From Lutraria lutraria (lineage: Eukaryota; Mollusca; Bivalvia; Venerida; Mactridae): a DNA stretch of 64,000 nt. Below are positions 54,201 through 58,242 of the stretch, piece after piece (position 1 is the stretch's first letter; each line of letters begins with the position of its first letter). The stretch spans positions 12,903,182-12,967,181 of the forward strand of contig OZ026847.1 of NCBI GenBank assembly GCA_964023205.1, written 5' to 3'. The translations under genes were made by a program, and so were the position numbers. Under the pieces are notes generated by a model. The model was not told where the DNA came from, ran no database searches, and saw only the letters and a program-made list of their open reading frames with translations.

Positions 54201-56231
54201 TCCACGCTGGAATCAAGCCATATAAATGTGAAATCTGTGAGCGCAAGTTTACCCAGCTCTCTCACTTACAACAGCATATACGAACCCATACTGGTAAGTT
54301 TCTTCTGCTGACGATATTTTGTTACGGAAATTTTGTTGCGTTTGGACAAGTTATATTGTCTCTTTAAGTGTTACGGAATGGCAACTGGTGCTGTATTTTG
54401 CGTTGAGTCTTTTTTAGCCATTTTGTTTTTTCTGACAAAATACTGACATTTTGAGTTTTTGTTGTTTTGTCAAAATAGGGCCTTTGATGAATCAAATTAA
54501 TTTTGTTGCATCATTTTGTATCAACTAATCTATATCAATTGTTACAACTTTGGCTTATAGACCTGATATGAAATTTTACATATTTACAGATTTGACATCA
54601 TTATAATTATGATGTGTTCAGAGATTCATGTACAAAACCGAAAATATAATACAACCATATAATACTACTTCCAGAAATAGATTAACAAAATGGTCGTCAG
54701 TTCACCATCCTTGTGCATCTAACCAACACATTTCATATACAGTCAAATCTCAACTGAAACCTTCTTTATAACTGAGATCATTGAAAGATTATGTACTGTT
54801 TATTCTAATCTATGAATTTAAAACAACGAAATTGAGTTTATGGTTTCTGCTAGCACATGTCTTTTCTGCTGACCCTTAGGTCTAGTTTTAGGTCAAATTT
54901 TTTTTCTTGACCATATTTTGTATGAATTGTTTCCCTGAAGTGAACAAACATGCTTGAAAATATTGGTCGAACTGCCAATCCCATTTGCTAGGTTTTAGTT
55001 TTCATGGTAGAGAGAGCGTTGAACCTAACTGAATGGATAATTGACAGACATACACATTAATGTACATCTCTGCCTTGTTTTCAACATGCAGAACTGATAG
55101 GTCTTGGTCTCATAGTAAAATGACCATGAGAATTGCTATTTTATCATAATTACTCTTTCTGTGATCTGATTTTCTGATTTCAAGTTATGACATTGTGAAA
55201 CTGTTGAATTGTTATTCAAGAGTCATTGATATAATTTGACCTGTTAACAGAGAGCACCGTTTACCAGCTGTTATCTCTTTAACATACAGGTTTGACCATT
55301 TGTTAATTAAGTTCCATCGAGAGGAAAATCATGACAATACTCTTATTTATGAAGTTTCGAGTCATTTTATTACATTCTGTAACTATTGTACTTAATTGTT
55401 TTAGGTGAGAAGCCATATAAATGCCATCATACCGGATGCGGCAAAGCTTTCTCCCAGCTCTCGAATCTCCAGTCGCACTCTCGTAGTCACATGACTGATA
55501 AACCGTATCGCTGCAATTCTTGCTACAAATGCTACGCAGATGAGGCGGGACTTCGGGAGCATATCCCGAAACACAGCGAAACGAAACATATAAAAACACA
55601 AATTTGTAAAATTTGTGGAAAGGCTTATACCCAAGAAACTTACCTGGCGAGGCATATGTTGAAGCACACAGGAGAAAATGCGAAAATGCAACAAGGCCAA
55701 CGAGCCCCGGTGAAGCAAGAACCATCCGAGCATTCCAGTTTAGACGCAGCCGTTGATTTCACGAGAATTTTAGATCGAGCTCAAGAAAATGCTACTCCTG
55801 CATTAAAGAGTCCAGGATCATCAGTTTCGTCAGCGTTTATGCCTTTACCGCAGTTCGGCACTACAAGCTCAAATTCTAACGCATATCCGTACGGAACAGG
55901 GCTCAATACGGGACTTTCATCAGCACTGTCAAACAGCAATCTGAGTCCCTCCTTGCCGCATATATCATCAATGTCTAATCCAAGATATTTCCCATATGAC
56001 CCTTTGGGGTTTCGTAAGGCGGATCCAGTAGACCGATTGGTTAACGAACGTCTAGTTAACGAGAGACTAGTTAACGATAGGCTAGAGCGAAATATGAACA
56101 TGCCAATGACGACCAGGCCTGACAGCATGCTGGCAAATAGTTTCTTGAGTCTGCAGCATATCAAAAATTACGCTTCTCAGCAAATGCCACCATCGTTTTC
56201 ACCTTGTCCGAACAACTCTCGGCTAACATAA
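178..56231 (+). CDS. Six-finger C2H2 transcription factor, ZNF362/ZNF384 - rotund/squeeze - LIN-29 family (spliced, 7 exons)
   Basis: Joining the seven exons listed separately gives one uninterrupted frame of 485 residues ending at TAA 56229-56231. The order is a short N-terminus with the motif FSLWPP (residues 10-15), an S/T/N/G-rich linker (about 18-120), six C2H2 zinc fingers (126-147, 161-181, 189-209, 217-239, 247-267, 278-298) and a Ser/Asn/Pro-rich tail. Diagnostic family strings are FANSSYLSQH, RKFTQLSHLQQH, KAFSQLSNLQSH, CNSCYKCYADE and YTQETYLARHM. Family members are nuclear sequence-specific DNA-binding proteins that act in developmental patterning and neuronal identity (rotund, squeeze) or developmental timing (LIN-29). 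That role is inherited from the family and is not visible here. V313-K-Q-E316 is a canonical SUMO-acceptor motif. I give no symbol because rotund-, squeeze- and ZNF362-type orthologues cannot be separated by eye. Extra exons in the long introns or upstream are possible. Confidence 0.93.
350..600 (+). repeat. Dispersed repeat R1, copy 1
   Basis: It shares TTTTTGGCCT, AATCAAAACGCTTCCACCTA and the following CAGTCGATAAAC segment with 21930-22090. Two overlapping chance frames cross it. Class unknown. Confidence 0.55.
700..1115 (+). repeat. 31-bp AT-rich minisatellite
   Basis: About 12 imperfect units of TTCATTATTCAATTTTTAAC plus CAATTAAAAT. Confidence 0.8.
2136..2275 (+). repeat. 33-bp minisatellite, about 4.2 near-identical units
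   Basis: The unit begins GTAGCCTCAGCCATGTCTAT and repeats at 2136, 2169, 2202, 2235 and 2268 (partial). The 33-bp length keeps a chance frame open (repeating VASAMSMTYYQ), which is not taken as a gene. Confidence 0.93.
3505..3790 (+). repeat. Dispersed repeat R2, copy 1
   Basis: It shares GAAAGTACTCATGGAAACTG, GCAACATGGAATGG, TTTCATGGTGTATGTAGAAA and AAATTCATGTGAACC with the copies near 15.6 and 20.4 kb. No ends or coding capacity recognised. Confidence 0.6.
5316..5670 (+). repeat. G-rich tract with a 15-G run
   Basis: A run of 15 G (5316-5330) is followed by about 340 bp of GGGAGGG/GATTAGGGGAGGG-type units, including a repeated AGGGGAGGGATGCAGGCTGA. Many closely spaced G3-G4 runs could form quadruplexes on the transcript strand. 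Confidence 0.85.
6545..6742 (-). mobile_element. SINE-B, tRNA-derived (reverse strand)
   Basis: Read on the minus strand from 6742 it starts GGGGCCTCGATGGTCTAGTG, with box A continuing GGTTATG and box B GAGAGTTTAAATCCC, then a unique body to about 6545. It is not a functional tRNA because the cloverleaf is not complete. Confidence 0.7.
7414..7489 (+). mobile_element. 76-bp fold-back element, copy 1
   Basis: The copy has arms of 29 bp starting CGAGGGTTCAGCGCAACAGT and an 18-bp loop CATATTGAAATAAGAACA. The last base is T instead of G, and no target duplication remains on the right (left flank ATTT). Confidence 0.9.
7730..7805 (+). mobile_element. 76-bp fold-back element, copy 2
   Basis: Same loop and orientation as copy 1, flanked by a perfect 4-bp duplication ATTT (7726-7729 and 7806-7809). 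Arms begin CGAGGGTTAAACGC and end GCGCTGAACCCTCG. Confidence 0.93.
8625..9010 (+). repeat. 18/26-bp composite minisatellite
   Basis: AACTTTTACTAGACATGT alternates with the same unit extended by AAAATTAT, giving a 44-bp higher-order period. Confidence 0.88.
9290..9432 (+). repeat. Imperfect repeat around TACCCTGGCCTATCATCC
   Basis: Three to four diverged units with CCCTGGCCT and CCAAAAACTCAATGTT. A 95-codon frame across it (from 9185) is a repeat by-product. Confidence 0.6.
10370..11060. promoter_or_regulatory. CpG-rich stretch in intron 1
   Basis: CpG clusters stand out against a CpG-poor intron: TACGCGTATATGAGGCGCC, GGGACGCACGCGCGAAACGCC, GCCGGCAGCGCGCGCCTGC and GGCGCGCGGTGCGCGG. GCTGCCATCTTG (10838 region) fits a YY1-type motif on the minus strand, and GCGCCATATTGC is similar. 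It may be an enhancer or internal promoter; no start site can be shown. Confidence 0.35.
13760..13860 (+). repeat. Dispersed repeat R3 (GTTCATGAAGTTTGCAAG), copy 1
   Basis: TTCATGAAGTTTGCAAG, AAATTCATG and CATGAATTC match 48255-48330. A diverged inverted relative lies at 19780-19890. Confidence 0.5.
15645..15845 (+). repeat. Dispersed repeat R2, copy 2
   Basis: GAAAGTACTCATGGAAACTG is identical to copy 1. GCAACATGGAACAGGAACT and TTTCATGGCGGATGTAGAAA follow in the same order. Confidence 0.6.
15983..16058 (+). mobile_element. 76-bp fold-back element, copy 3
   Basis: Flanked by ATTT on both sides (15979-15982, 16059-16062). It is inserted just after an (AT)n microsatellite. The arm centre, ACACTGT against ACAGTGT, is fully complementary in this copy. 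Confidence 0.93.
18701..19045 (+). mobile_element. SINE-A, copy 1 (tRNA-derived)
   Basis: The head has a box A-like TGGTCGAGTGGTAATGCGC and a degraded box B (CAATCCTCGACTC), followed by a body with TTTCTCAGGGATGC, AAGTACTGTGTCTAGAA, TTTACACCGGGCATGA and AAAGAACCAGGAAAA. It ends GATAAATGGATAAA. An open frame from 18842 is chance. Confidence 0.82.
19124..19299. mobile_element. 176-bp TA-flanked MITE, copy 1
   Basis: Ends are CAGCATGACCTTTCC and AGAGGTAACACTG, flanked by TA on both sides (19122-19123, 19300-19301). The interior repeats the motif TTGTTGCTCTAGAGAGG. Termini and TA duplication point to the Tc1/mariner-pogo group. No transposase is encoded. Confidence 0.8.
19917..19992 (+). mobile_element. 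76-bp fold-back element, copy 4
   Basis: This is the cleanest copy. The 29-bp arms differ at one position only, and AGAT is duplicated on both sides (19913-19916, 19993-19996). Confidence 0.95.
20385..20665 (+). repeat. Dispersed repeat R2, copy 3
   Basis: GCAACATGGAATGAGAATTA, GCATGGTGGATGTAGAAAT and TTGGTCCGCATCAAAATTCA match the other copies. The 3' part resembles 3720-3785 of copy 1. Confidence 0.58.
21384..21559. mobile_element. 176-bp TA-flanked MITE, copy 2
   Basis: Ends CAGTACATCCTCTGTAGAG and CTCTGGAGAGGTTGTACTG are inverted repeats, with TA at 21382-21383 and 21560-21561. It has the same length as copy 1 and the same internal GTTGTTGCTCTACAGAGGTT. Confidence 0.85.
21845..22090 (+). 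repeat. Dispersed repeat R1, copy 2, with an inverted duplication
   Basis: TTTGGTACAAACAAACAGAC (21850) is inverted as GGCCTGTTTGTTTGTACCAA (21951), so the 5' part can fold back around a 75-bp centre. The 3' part (AATCAAAATGCTTGCACCTA) matches the copy at 350-600. Confidence 0.55.
22156..22210 (+). CDS. Exon 2
   Basis: The acceptor TTTTCAG ends at 22155 and the donor is CTG|GTGAGT at 22210/22211. The 55-nt exon enters at phase 0 and leaves one base (G). It encodes residues 18-35, AGSPSTDTHSPMSSTVTA, a Ser/Thr/Pro-rich linker typical of the disordered N-terminal half of such factors. Both splice sites are strong, and the frame from ATG 178 is the one that continues. The frame from ATG 164 stops here. 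Confidence 0.8.
22272..22347 (+). mobile_element. 76-bp fold-back element, copy 5
   Basis: It lies 61 bp after the exon 2 donor. The final base is A instead of G. Flanks ATAT and GTAT match at three of four positions, an eroded duplication. Confidence 0.9.
22483..22545 (+). repeat. SINE-B head fragment
   Basis: ACGGCCTCCATGGTCAAGTG followed by GTTCATAG resembles the box A head of the element at 6545-6742. Only about 60 bp are recognisable. Confidence 0.45.
23015..23090 (-). mobile_element. 76-bp fold-back element, copy 6
   Basis: The loop is in the opposite orientation (TGTTCTTATTTCAATATG). The duplication ATCT is perfect (23011-23014, 23091-23094). Confidence 0.94.
23361..23777 (+). repeat. 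24/26-bp minisatellite with TCTAGA in every unit
   Basis: About 16 units of TGTTTACAGAACTGTGACCT plus CTAGAG. Some units lack two bases (AACTGACC). The CTCTAGAG palindrome recurs at each period. Confidence 0.93.
23980..24055 (-). mobile_element. 76-bp fold-back element, copy 7
   Basis: Inverse loop orientation, with duplication ATGT at 23976-23979 and 24056-24059. The arms differ by transitions (GGCTCAGCGC against GCGTTGAACC) that remain pairable as G:U in RNA. Confidence 0.94.
25560..25715 (-). mobile_element. Second copy of the nested SINE-like element (reverse strand)
   Basis: It reads AGGCAGTTGCTTACGAAGGA, TTCCGAGGAACGATGGTTAG and CATATGACTCTGACTGTTG, the complement of the insert at 44524. 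The tail AAACAAACC at 25699 marks the 3' end on this strand. The minus-strand 63-codon frame over it is not a gene. Confidence 0.7.
26033..26135. mobile_element. CAGTCAAACCTGTG-type MITE, degraded copy
   Basis: It starts ACAGTAAAGCCTGTGTTAAT and contains CCTGTGAATAATGG and CCCTGTGAAAAATGGCC. It has been truncated close to the SINE that follows at 26164. Confidence 0.5.
26164..26505 (+). mobile_element. SINE-A, copy 2
   Basis: Box A GATGGTCTAGTGGTTATAG and box B GGGTTCGGATCTCGG are the best preserved of the family. The body matches copy 1 (TTTCTCAGGGACAC, TTCAGTGTCCC, GAGCCAAGTACCG). The tail is AACAAAATGATAAAC followed by A-rich sequence. Confidence 0.82.
26794..27083. mobile_element. About 290-bp terminal-inverted-repeat element
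   Basis: The left end GGCCGGTATTCAATAAACAT and following CTTAAG match the inverse of the right end CTTAAGATGTTTTGTGAATAC. The interior is A/T-rich with no coding capacity. Superfamily not assigned. It abuts the next MITE at 27158. Confidence 0.7.
27158..27367. mobile_element. 210-bp TA-flanked MITE
   Basis: The terminal inverted repeat is about 28 bp: CTGTATTTTCATTAATTTTT on the left against AAAATTAATGATTCCACAG on the right. TA lies at 27156-27157 and 27368-27369. The interior has TTTCGTGGGG/CCCACGAAAT motifs, a style common in invertebrate genomes. Antisense and sense frames across it are chance. Confidence 0.8.
27882..28017 (+). repeat. 42-bp minisatellite, first block
   Basis: Unit TTCTGGATTTTAGCCCATCC plus TCTTATACAGAATGGTCCTAAT repeats every 42 bp (27892, 27934, 27976). 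The array is split by the insertion at 28018-28416. Confidence 0.9.
28018..28416. mobile_element. About 400-bp insertion splitting the 42-bp minisatellite, with two TGACGTCA palindromes
   Basis: It interrupts the 42-bp array, and GAATGGTCC occurs at both junctions, compatible with a target duplication. A perfect 17-bp inverted repeat (ACATAGCGTGACGTCAC at 28119-28135, its complement at 28392-28408) holds a consensus CRE-like TGACGTCA in each arm (28127-28134, 28393-28400). AATGTGTAC (28015-28023) is inverted at 28142-28150. Other CpGs include ACCGTAGCGC and CAAGCGTAC. No coding capacity. Confidence 0.6.
28417..28755 (+). repeat. 42-bp minisatellite, second block
   Basis: About eight more units of the same repeat continue after the insertion, with more diverged spacers (CTCATAAAGG, CTCATATTTAA). 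Confidence 0.9.
29616..29691 (-). mobile_element. 76-bp fold-back element, copy 8
   Basis: Inverse loop orientation, with duplication ATAC at 29612-29615 and 29692-29695. It has a few point changes in the arms and loop. Confidence 0.92.
31511..32420 (+). repeat. 28-bp minisatellite, about 30 units
   Basis: Unit GGTAGACTGTGTCAAGCGGT plus TACCCTAT, with a second class carrying TTAATACCCTTAT. The two classes are interspersed in blocks. Confidence 0.94.
33826..34150 (+). mobile_element. SINE-A, copy 3
   Basis: Starts GGGATGATGTGTGGTTGAGTG, with box B AGGTTTGACTCTCAG. The body carries AAGTGCTGTGTCTAGAAAAT and AGCACCAGGAAAAACTATT. The tail is CGGTAAATGAATAAA. Confidence 0.8.
34312..34475. mobile_element. 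CAGTCAAACCTGTG-type MITE, partial copy
   Basis: It begins CAGTCAAACCTGTGATAGTG and shares GAGGTCACCCTGTGTATAAA and CAATAAAAGCCATATTTTGC with the family. The right terminal repeat is not recognisable. Confidence 0.65.
36051..36232. mobile_element. 176-bp MITE family, copy 3 (182 bp)
   Basis: Ends CGGTCCAATCTTTCC and GAGAGGATGGACTG with TA duplication (36049-36050, 36233-36234). More diverged, with the characteristic AACAACAACATGATGTTGCT interior. Confidence 0.78.
37498..37550 (-). repeat. Fragment of the nested SINE-like element
   Basis: CCCATATGACTCTGACTGTT followed by GGGGCTTA matches the 3' half of the element at 25560 on the same strand. The rest is lost. Confidence 0.5.
38222..38410 (+). 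other. CpG-rich open frame, possible alternative first exon
   Basis: An AG at 38235-38236 (CGTCATTCAG) precedes a frame with ATG 38267, MASKRVGISEIRSLKNLNET and onward, open to TGA 38408-38410. It holds about a dozen CpGs in 190 bp. From ATG 38267 to a weak donor CTG|GTATCC (38351/38352) is 85 nt, leaving phase 1, the phase that exons 3 and 4 accept. I do not recognise the peptide. It could equally be a transposon remnant. Confidence 0.3.
38925..39425 (+). repeat. About 40-bp minisatellite
   Basis: Unit AGAGTATTACAGTAGTTTTG plus CTTTAACCTTAAATGAATTTA, 40 bp in the 3' part. The 5' units are more diverged, and some lack GAATTT. Confidence 0.85.
40130..40775 (+). repeat. 31-bp minisatellite, about 20 units
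   Basis: Unit TATATCCTGTTATATTAGAT plus CTTACACTCTT; the 31-bp period was checked at 40579 and 40610. Units with TGTATCCTGTTACATT form a second class. Confidence 0.9.
41510..41680. repeat. Dispersed repeat, apparent empty-site relative of the intron 5 insertion
   Basis: It shares CAATTTTAAGAGC-type sequence, ACCTACCTATCCTGTTTTAA and TGAGCATGTAAGCAGAAAC with the flanks of the element at 53133-53490, in the same order but uninterrupted. Nature of the repeat unknown. Confidence 0.6.
42183..42236 (+). CDS. Exon 3 (frame-neutral, possible cassette exon)
   Basis: The acceptor TATTATTTCAG ends at 42182 and the donor is TTG|GTAAGT at 42236/42237. The 54-nt exon enters and leaves at phase 1, encoding residues 36-53 (D-LFKWKASNPNSHVGADF) plus the first base of Gly54. 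Because its length is a multiple of three with equal phases, skipping it would join exon 2 to exon 4 in frame. The hydrophobic FKW core stands out from the Ser/Thr-rich sequence around it and may be a short protein-interaction motif (inference). Confidence 0.75.
42412..42535. mobile_element. CAGTCAAACCTGTG-type MITE, partial copy
   Basis: It begins TAAAACCTGTGTTTGTGGCC and shares GAACAAATGACCTCTGAATA and AATAAAGGCC with the family. The right terminus is missing. Confidence 0.65.
42818..42982. mobile_element. 176-bp MITE family, copy 4 (165 bp)
   Basis: Ends CAGTACAACCTCTCCAGAG and CTTTGGAGAGGTTGCACTG with TA duplication (42816-42817, 42983-42984). An (AAC)n run sits in the centre. Confidence 0.85.
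43733..43881. mobile_element. CAGTCAAACCTGTG-type MITE, diverged copy
   Basis: It shares GTCACCCTG, TTTTAAACAAAATGACCTC and CAATAAAGGCCACATTTTG with the copy at 63522. The right end is CACATTTGATTG followed by TA. The left end is eroded. Confidence 0.7.
44465..44830 (+). mobile_element. SINE-A, copy 4, 5'-truncated and interrupted
   Basis: It begins within the body (AAGTACTGTGTCTAGCAA) and ends AAAGAACTGATAAAAAAA. A second element is inserted at 44524-44664. The 104-codon frame across it is a by-product. Confidence 0.8.
44524..44664 (+). mobile_element. SINE-like element nested in SINE-A copy 4
   Basis: TCGGTGCTTT is present on both sides (44514-44523, 44665-44674), a 10-bp target duplication. 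The insert contains CAACAGTCAGAGTCATATGA, CGGACAGTTCGCCTAAGC and CCGTAAGCAACTGCCTAC. The same sequence appears inverted at about 25560-25715 and as a fragment near 37500. The (GTTT)n end is typical of a retroposed tail. Confidence 0.75.
46230..46980. promoter_or_regulatory. CpG-rich stretch in intron 3
   Basis: It contains CACGCCGCAATGCGCATG, AAAATGGCCGCCAAATATG, CAATGGCGCCTCGCGTTGG, AAGACGGCGGTGCGCGCC and GCAGCGCGCGCGTGCAG. Style and GGCGCC/CGCGCG motifs resemble the stretch at 10370-11060. The frame at 46864-47052 across it looks like chance. Confidence 0.35.
47912..48222. repeat. 152-bp tandem duplication
   Basis: Two copies in direct order, near-identical, with AAATACAATGCTATTCAAAC, GTAGTCTAACCTTCTTAAGA and ATATCGCGCATGAATCCCCA. 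A third partial copy lies just upstream. Minus-strand frames repeat across it and are not called. Confidence 0.9.
48250..48335 (+). repeat. Dispersed repeat R3, copy 2
   Basis: ATTCATGAAGTTTGCAAG and GTTCATGAAAAATTCATG are shared with 13760-13860. It abuts the exon-like segment at 48323. Confidence 0.5.
48323..48458 (+). other. Exon-like open segment in intron 3
   Basis: CCTTCAG (ending 48322) and CCCAG|GTGAAC (48458/48459) bound 136 nt that are open in two frames. One reads SKGFQDSQGEQQTMFNISVP and onward, with a transcription-factor-like Gln/Ser/Asn bias. Its phases (2 in, 0 out) fit neither exon 3 nor exon 4. The start (ATTCATGA...TCGAAGGGG) also resembles a dispersed repeat seen at 13760-13860 and inverted at 19780-19890. 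Confidence 0.25.
50402..51275 (+). repeat. 39-bp minisatellite, about 22 units
   Basis: Unit TGACTTAGATCTCTATAAGG plus TCTATCCTTGTTTGACATC. The 39-bp length keeps frames open on both strands (MSNKDRPYRDLSQ on the minus strand), which are by-products. Confidence 0.95.
51898..52130 (+). CDS. Exon 4 (low-complexity linker and first half of zinc finger 1)
   Basis: The acceptor CTAATTTCAG ends at 51897 and the donor is CAG|GTAAAC at 52130/52131. The 233 nt enter at phase 1 and leave at phase 0, encoding residues 54-131. Most of it is a Ser/Asn/Gly/Thr/Pro-rich linker. A short VIPQPVKPAQSKPG stretch then leads into KTYQCKMCDQ, the first half of finger 1 (C126, C129). The frame stays open past the donor only by chance, to 52208. 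Confidence 0.92.
52131..52520 (+). other. Intron 4 (390 nt)
   Basis: A short AT-rich intron with GTAAAC donor and TTAATTTCAG acceptor. It interrupts zinc finger 1 between its Cys pair and its His pair. No repeat was recognised. Confidence 0.9.
52521..52591 (+). CDS. Exon 5 (second half of zinc finger 1)
   Basis: The 71-nt exon enters at phase 0 and leaves two bases (AG). It encodes residues 132-154, IFSTKSDMLIH then CQQIHKTEMKTY, completing finger 1 (C126-x2-C129-x12-H142-x4-H147). The donor is CAG|GTATGT at 52591/52592. The last two bases form codon 155 with exon 6: Ser with the proximal acceptor, Arg with the distal one. Confidence 0.93.
52592..54126 (+). other. Intron 5 (about 1.5 kb)
   Basis: It contains a TTAA-flanked MITE (53133-53490) inside another dispersed repeat, and a cluster near 52620-52730 of short repeats around GAATATTCACT/GAACTGTTTGAATATT. 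The remainder (53500-54120) is AT-rich with no recognised feature. The intron ends in a pyrimidine tract with two usable AGs. Confidence 0.88.
53133..53490. mobile_element. piggyBac-type MITE (TTAA-flanked) in intron 5
   Basis: The inverted ends AGGGGCATACCCTACAAC and GTTGTAGGGTATGCCTCT are flanked by TTAA at 53129-53132 and 53491-53494. A diverged copy of the host repeat at about 41510-41680 is continuous across the corresponding TTAA (41644-41647), which supports a clean insertion. A 64-codon frame inside (from 53151) is not transposase-like. Confidence 0.82.
54127..54141 (+). promoter_or_regulatory. In-frame tandem splice acceptors, 15 nt apart
   Basis: The AGs at 54125-54126 and 54140-54141 are separated by TCCTTCCGCCTTTAG, itself pyrimidine-rich, so the intervening 15 nt can serve either as exon or as tract for the second site. 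Use of the two sites would change the linker between fingers 1 and 2 by five residues (SPSAF, with R155 versus S155). Which is used cannot be told from sequence. Confidence 0.55.
54127..54293 (+). CDS. Exon 6 (zinc fingers 2 and 3; two alternative acceptors)
   Basis: With the proximal acceptor (TTTCTTTCAG, ending at 54126) the exon adds Ser155-Pro-Ser-Ala-Phe before RCPQC. With the distal acceptor (GCCTTTAG, ending at 54141) it starts at 54142 and gives TYRCPQC. Both keep frame. Finger 2 is C161, C164, H177, H181 and finger 3 is C189, C192, H205, H209. The 2-3 linker AGIKPYK is typical of the family. The donor is CTG|GTAAGT at 54293/54294, leaving one base. The distal form gives the more usual finger linker. 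The proximal site has the better pyrimidine tract. Confidence 0.93.
54294..55404 (+). other. Intron 6 (about 1.1 kb)
   Basis: The intron runs from GTAAGT to AATTGTTTTAG. It is AT-rich throughout with no repeat or exon recognised. It falls inside the conserved TG|EKPY linker between fingers 3 and 4. Confidence 0.88.
55405..56231 (+). CDS. Exon 7, terminal coding exon (zinc fingers 4-6 and C-terminal tail)
   Basis: It enters at phase 1 with GEKPYKC and encodes residues 211-485. Finger 4 is C217-x4-C222...H235, H239, finger 5 is C247, C250, H263, H267, and finger 6 is C278, C281, H294, H298. The tail starts with TGEN. It has a SUMO-type VKQEP motif (313-317), a long Ser/Asn/Pro-rich region, a hydrophobic FPYDPLGFRK segment and four near-copies of RLVNE (421-440). 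It ends NNSRLT-stop. Base composition is clearly richer in G+C and CpG than the introns, as expected for exon. Two antisense open frames over this exon are shadows. Confidence 0.95.
56034..56093 (+). repeat. 15-bp in-frame coding repeat (RLVNE x 4, last copies degenerate)
   Basis: Four consecutive 15-bp units encode RLVNE, RLVNE, RLVND and RLERN. The Arg codons differ in each unit (CGA, CGT, AGA, AGG), while GTTAAC is kept in the first three. The peptide is charged and amphipathic and could extend a short helix. Known family members are not remembered to carry it. Confidence 0.8.
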
Positions 56232-56593
56232 AGTTATTAGACGTTAATGTGATAACTGAACATTAGACGAAAAAATAGTCCAGCACATAGTGTTCGATTA
56301 TTAACTCTGAAGATGTACTTGGAGTGTATTTTTTTTTAGTGACAGTTTGTGAAGAATATTGTTTCCTTATTTTGTTTACAGGTTTGTGTTTAAATGTAAC
56401 AAACCCTAATCTGACGGTATTGTAATGCTTTTCATTGCATTTAAAACAAATTATGAAAATATTTGGTAATGAAAGGCATTTCACGCAAGTTTTGGTGAAA
56501 AGTGAGTGTTGTACAAGAAGGGTGGTATTTACATAAGCATTGATGTACTTTTTATTATTATGTATGTTTGTTGGGCAGCAATGATTATTTTGT

Positions 56594-56672
56594 TTCTATT
56601 TTTAGAACTCTGAGTTCTATTTTTAGAACTCTGAGTTCTATATTTAGTACTCCCAAGTTCTATTTTTAGAAT
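56594..56672 (+). repeat. Short tandem palindromic repeat in the 3' UTR
   Basis: Units of about 22 bp, TTCTATTTTTAGAACTCTGAG, occur about 3.5 times. AGAACTCTGAGTTCT is nearly self-complementary, so each junction can form a small stem. The third unit has diverged (TAGTACTCCCAAGTTCT). Confidence 0.75.
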
Positions 56673-56886
56673 ATGTAGTTTATAATTTTTATTATTATGT
56701 ACGTTACTGATTTTATTGGTGAGTTGATTCAAATGATTTTTTAATTGAATTAATAAGTAATGCTTAATGATTGTAGAAAATTAATTTTAACAAAAAATGT
56801 GATAATATACTTGTAAATAAGTATGAAGCATTTGTTATATTGAGGTGGTTTTTTTTCAAGTAGAAATTTATAATGTAGCGTAAAAT

Positions 56887-56892
56887 ATTAAA
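56887..56892 (+). terminator. Candidate polyadenylation signal ATTAAA
   Basis: This is the commonest variant signal, about 656 nt after the stop codon, with a T/GT-rich element about 30 nt downstream. It is the earliest combination of signal and downstream element I could find. AATAAA at 60254 is the main alternative. Confidence 0.35.
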
Positions 56893-58242
56893 TTGTTACG
56901 ACTGATAACAATAGCATTCAGTTTTTGTGTTGCGAAATATTACTTATTTTGTAAATTCATTTGTAATTGAAGCAAAATGGTCAGTATTAGTAAGATAGTG
57001 TAGTATATATTTAAGTAAAACATAGGATACATATTTTTTCTGACTTCTTTATCTATCAAGTCTATTGATTACATTTTTTGTCTTTTTTTATGAACTTGTT
57101 TAGCTTTCGGTTCATATTAAGTGGTTACCTGTATTGGTTAAATTTTACAGGCTGTTTGTCTTGAATTAGATTGTGTGAGAGCTCCTGGCATTGTAACCTT
57201 TGTCTTGGTGTAACGTCTTAACTATCACTACAGTTCCATTGTAACCATTGTCTTGGAATTTCTTCTTCTTGGTAGTGTACTGGACTTCTCTGGAGCATTG
57301 GCACACCATTGTTCCCTTGTACATGTGCTAGGTGTAGCACATGAAAAGGTGAGGGTTAAAAACAGAGTTTTTGAAGGCCACGGCACAACCATCTTTGTCT
57401 TGAAGACATCAAAGGTAGACTAGCTGTTTCAGATGTGAATCTAGAAGGGAAGAAAGTGTATTTGTAGGCTGGACACCGACGAATGGTACCAGGAACCAGG
57501 TTATATATTGTGCTCAATGAAAAGTTAACATGTTCTGCTTTAAAATCATTTTTTCAGCTGCATTGATATATTTTTTTCTATTAGAAATTTTGAAGAAATG
57601 GATTTATGAAATTTAGTTTTAAAAAATTACTGATTTTGTGTGAATTTCGGTGTTAGCACTAAATATACAGAAATTCAAAATTTCACAAGGGCTTTATAGT
57701 GACGTCATTTTACGTCTTTTCTTTGATTACTGAGTTATTTGACTTTCAGTCATAATGGTAACAACTAAAGGCTGAGTATAATGCCAGGGGCCTTCTACTA
57801 TGTTTAAGATGTCGTATTTAGTGAGTTTTGTGTGTTTTGAACATTTTCTATTTTTTTCTCATTTTATGTGATACGTGTCTAGTGTTGATGCCTAAAACAC
57901 CCTCTCCCCTTCCTCCCTCCCTCCCTAAATTCCTCCCTCCCCAGAAATCAAGTTCAAAACTTGTGTGTGAAAAACTTTGTGTAAAAGATATTGTGTAGGG
58001 TATAATTAGTTATGTAATGGATTTGTATGTACTTGTGTTATTGCATGTTTAATGTATGAATTGAGAGTTCCAATAGGTCTGAAATCCTTGCATTCACTTT
58101 GAGGGTCCTTATTCCTTTCCTGTTAATGTATGCAGTTTCTTCAGGATTTGAATTACCTTTAGCAGAATTCTATTACATGATTTCTTCTGTTTTAAAATAC
58201 TTACATGAACTATATTTTATAAGGAAAGTTATTGGAACATTT

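Noticed and set aside
55303..56164. Minus-strand open frames of 140, 110 and 127 codons
   Set aside because: They lie antisense to terminal exon 7, whose forward frame encodes conserved zinc fingers. They are shadows of its composition.
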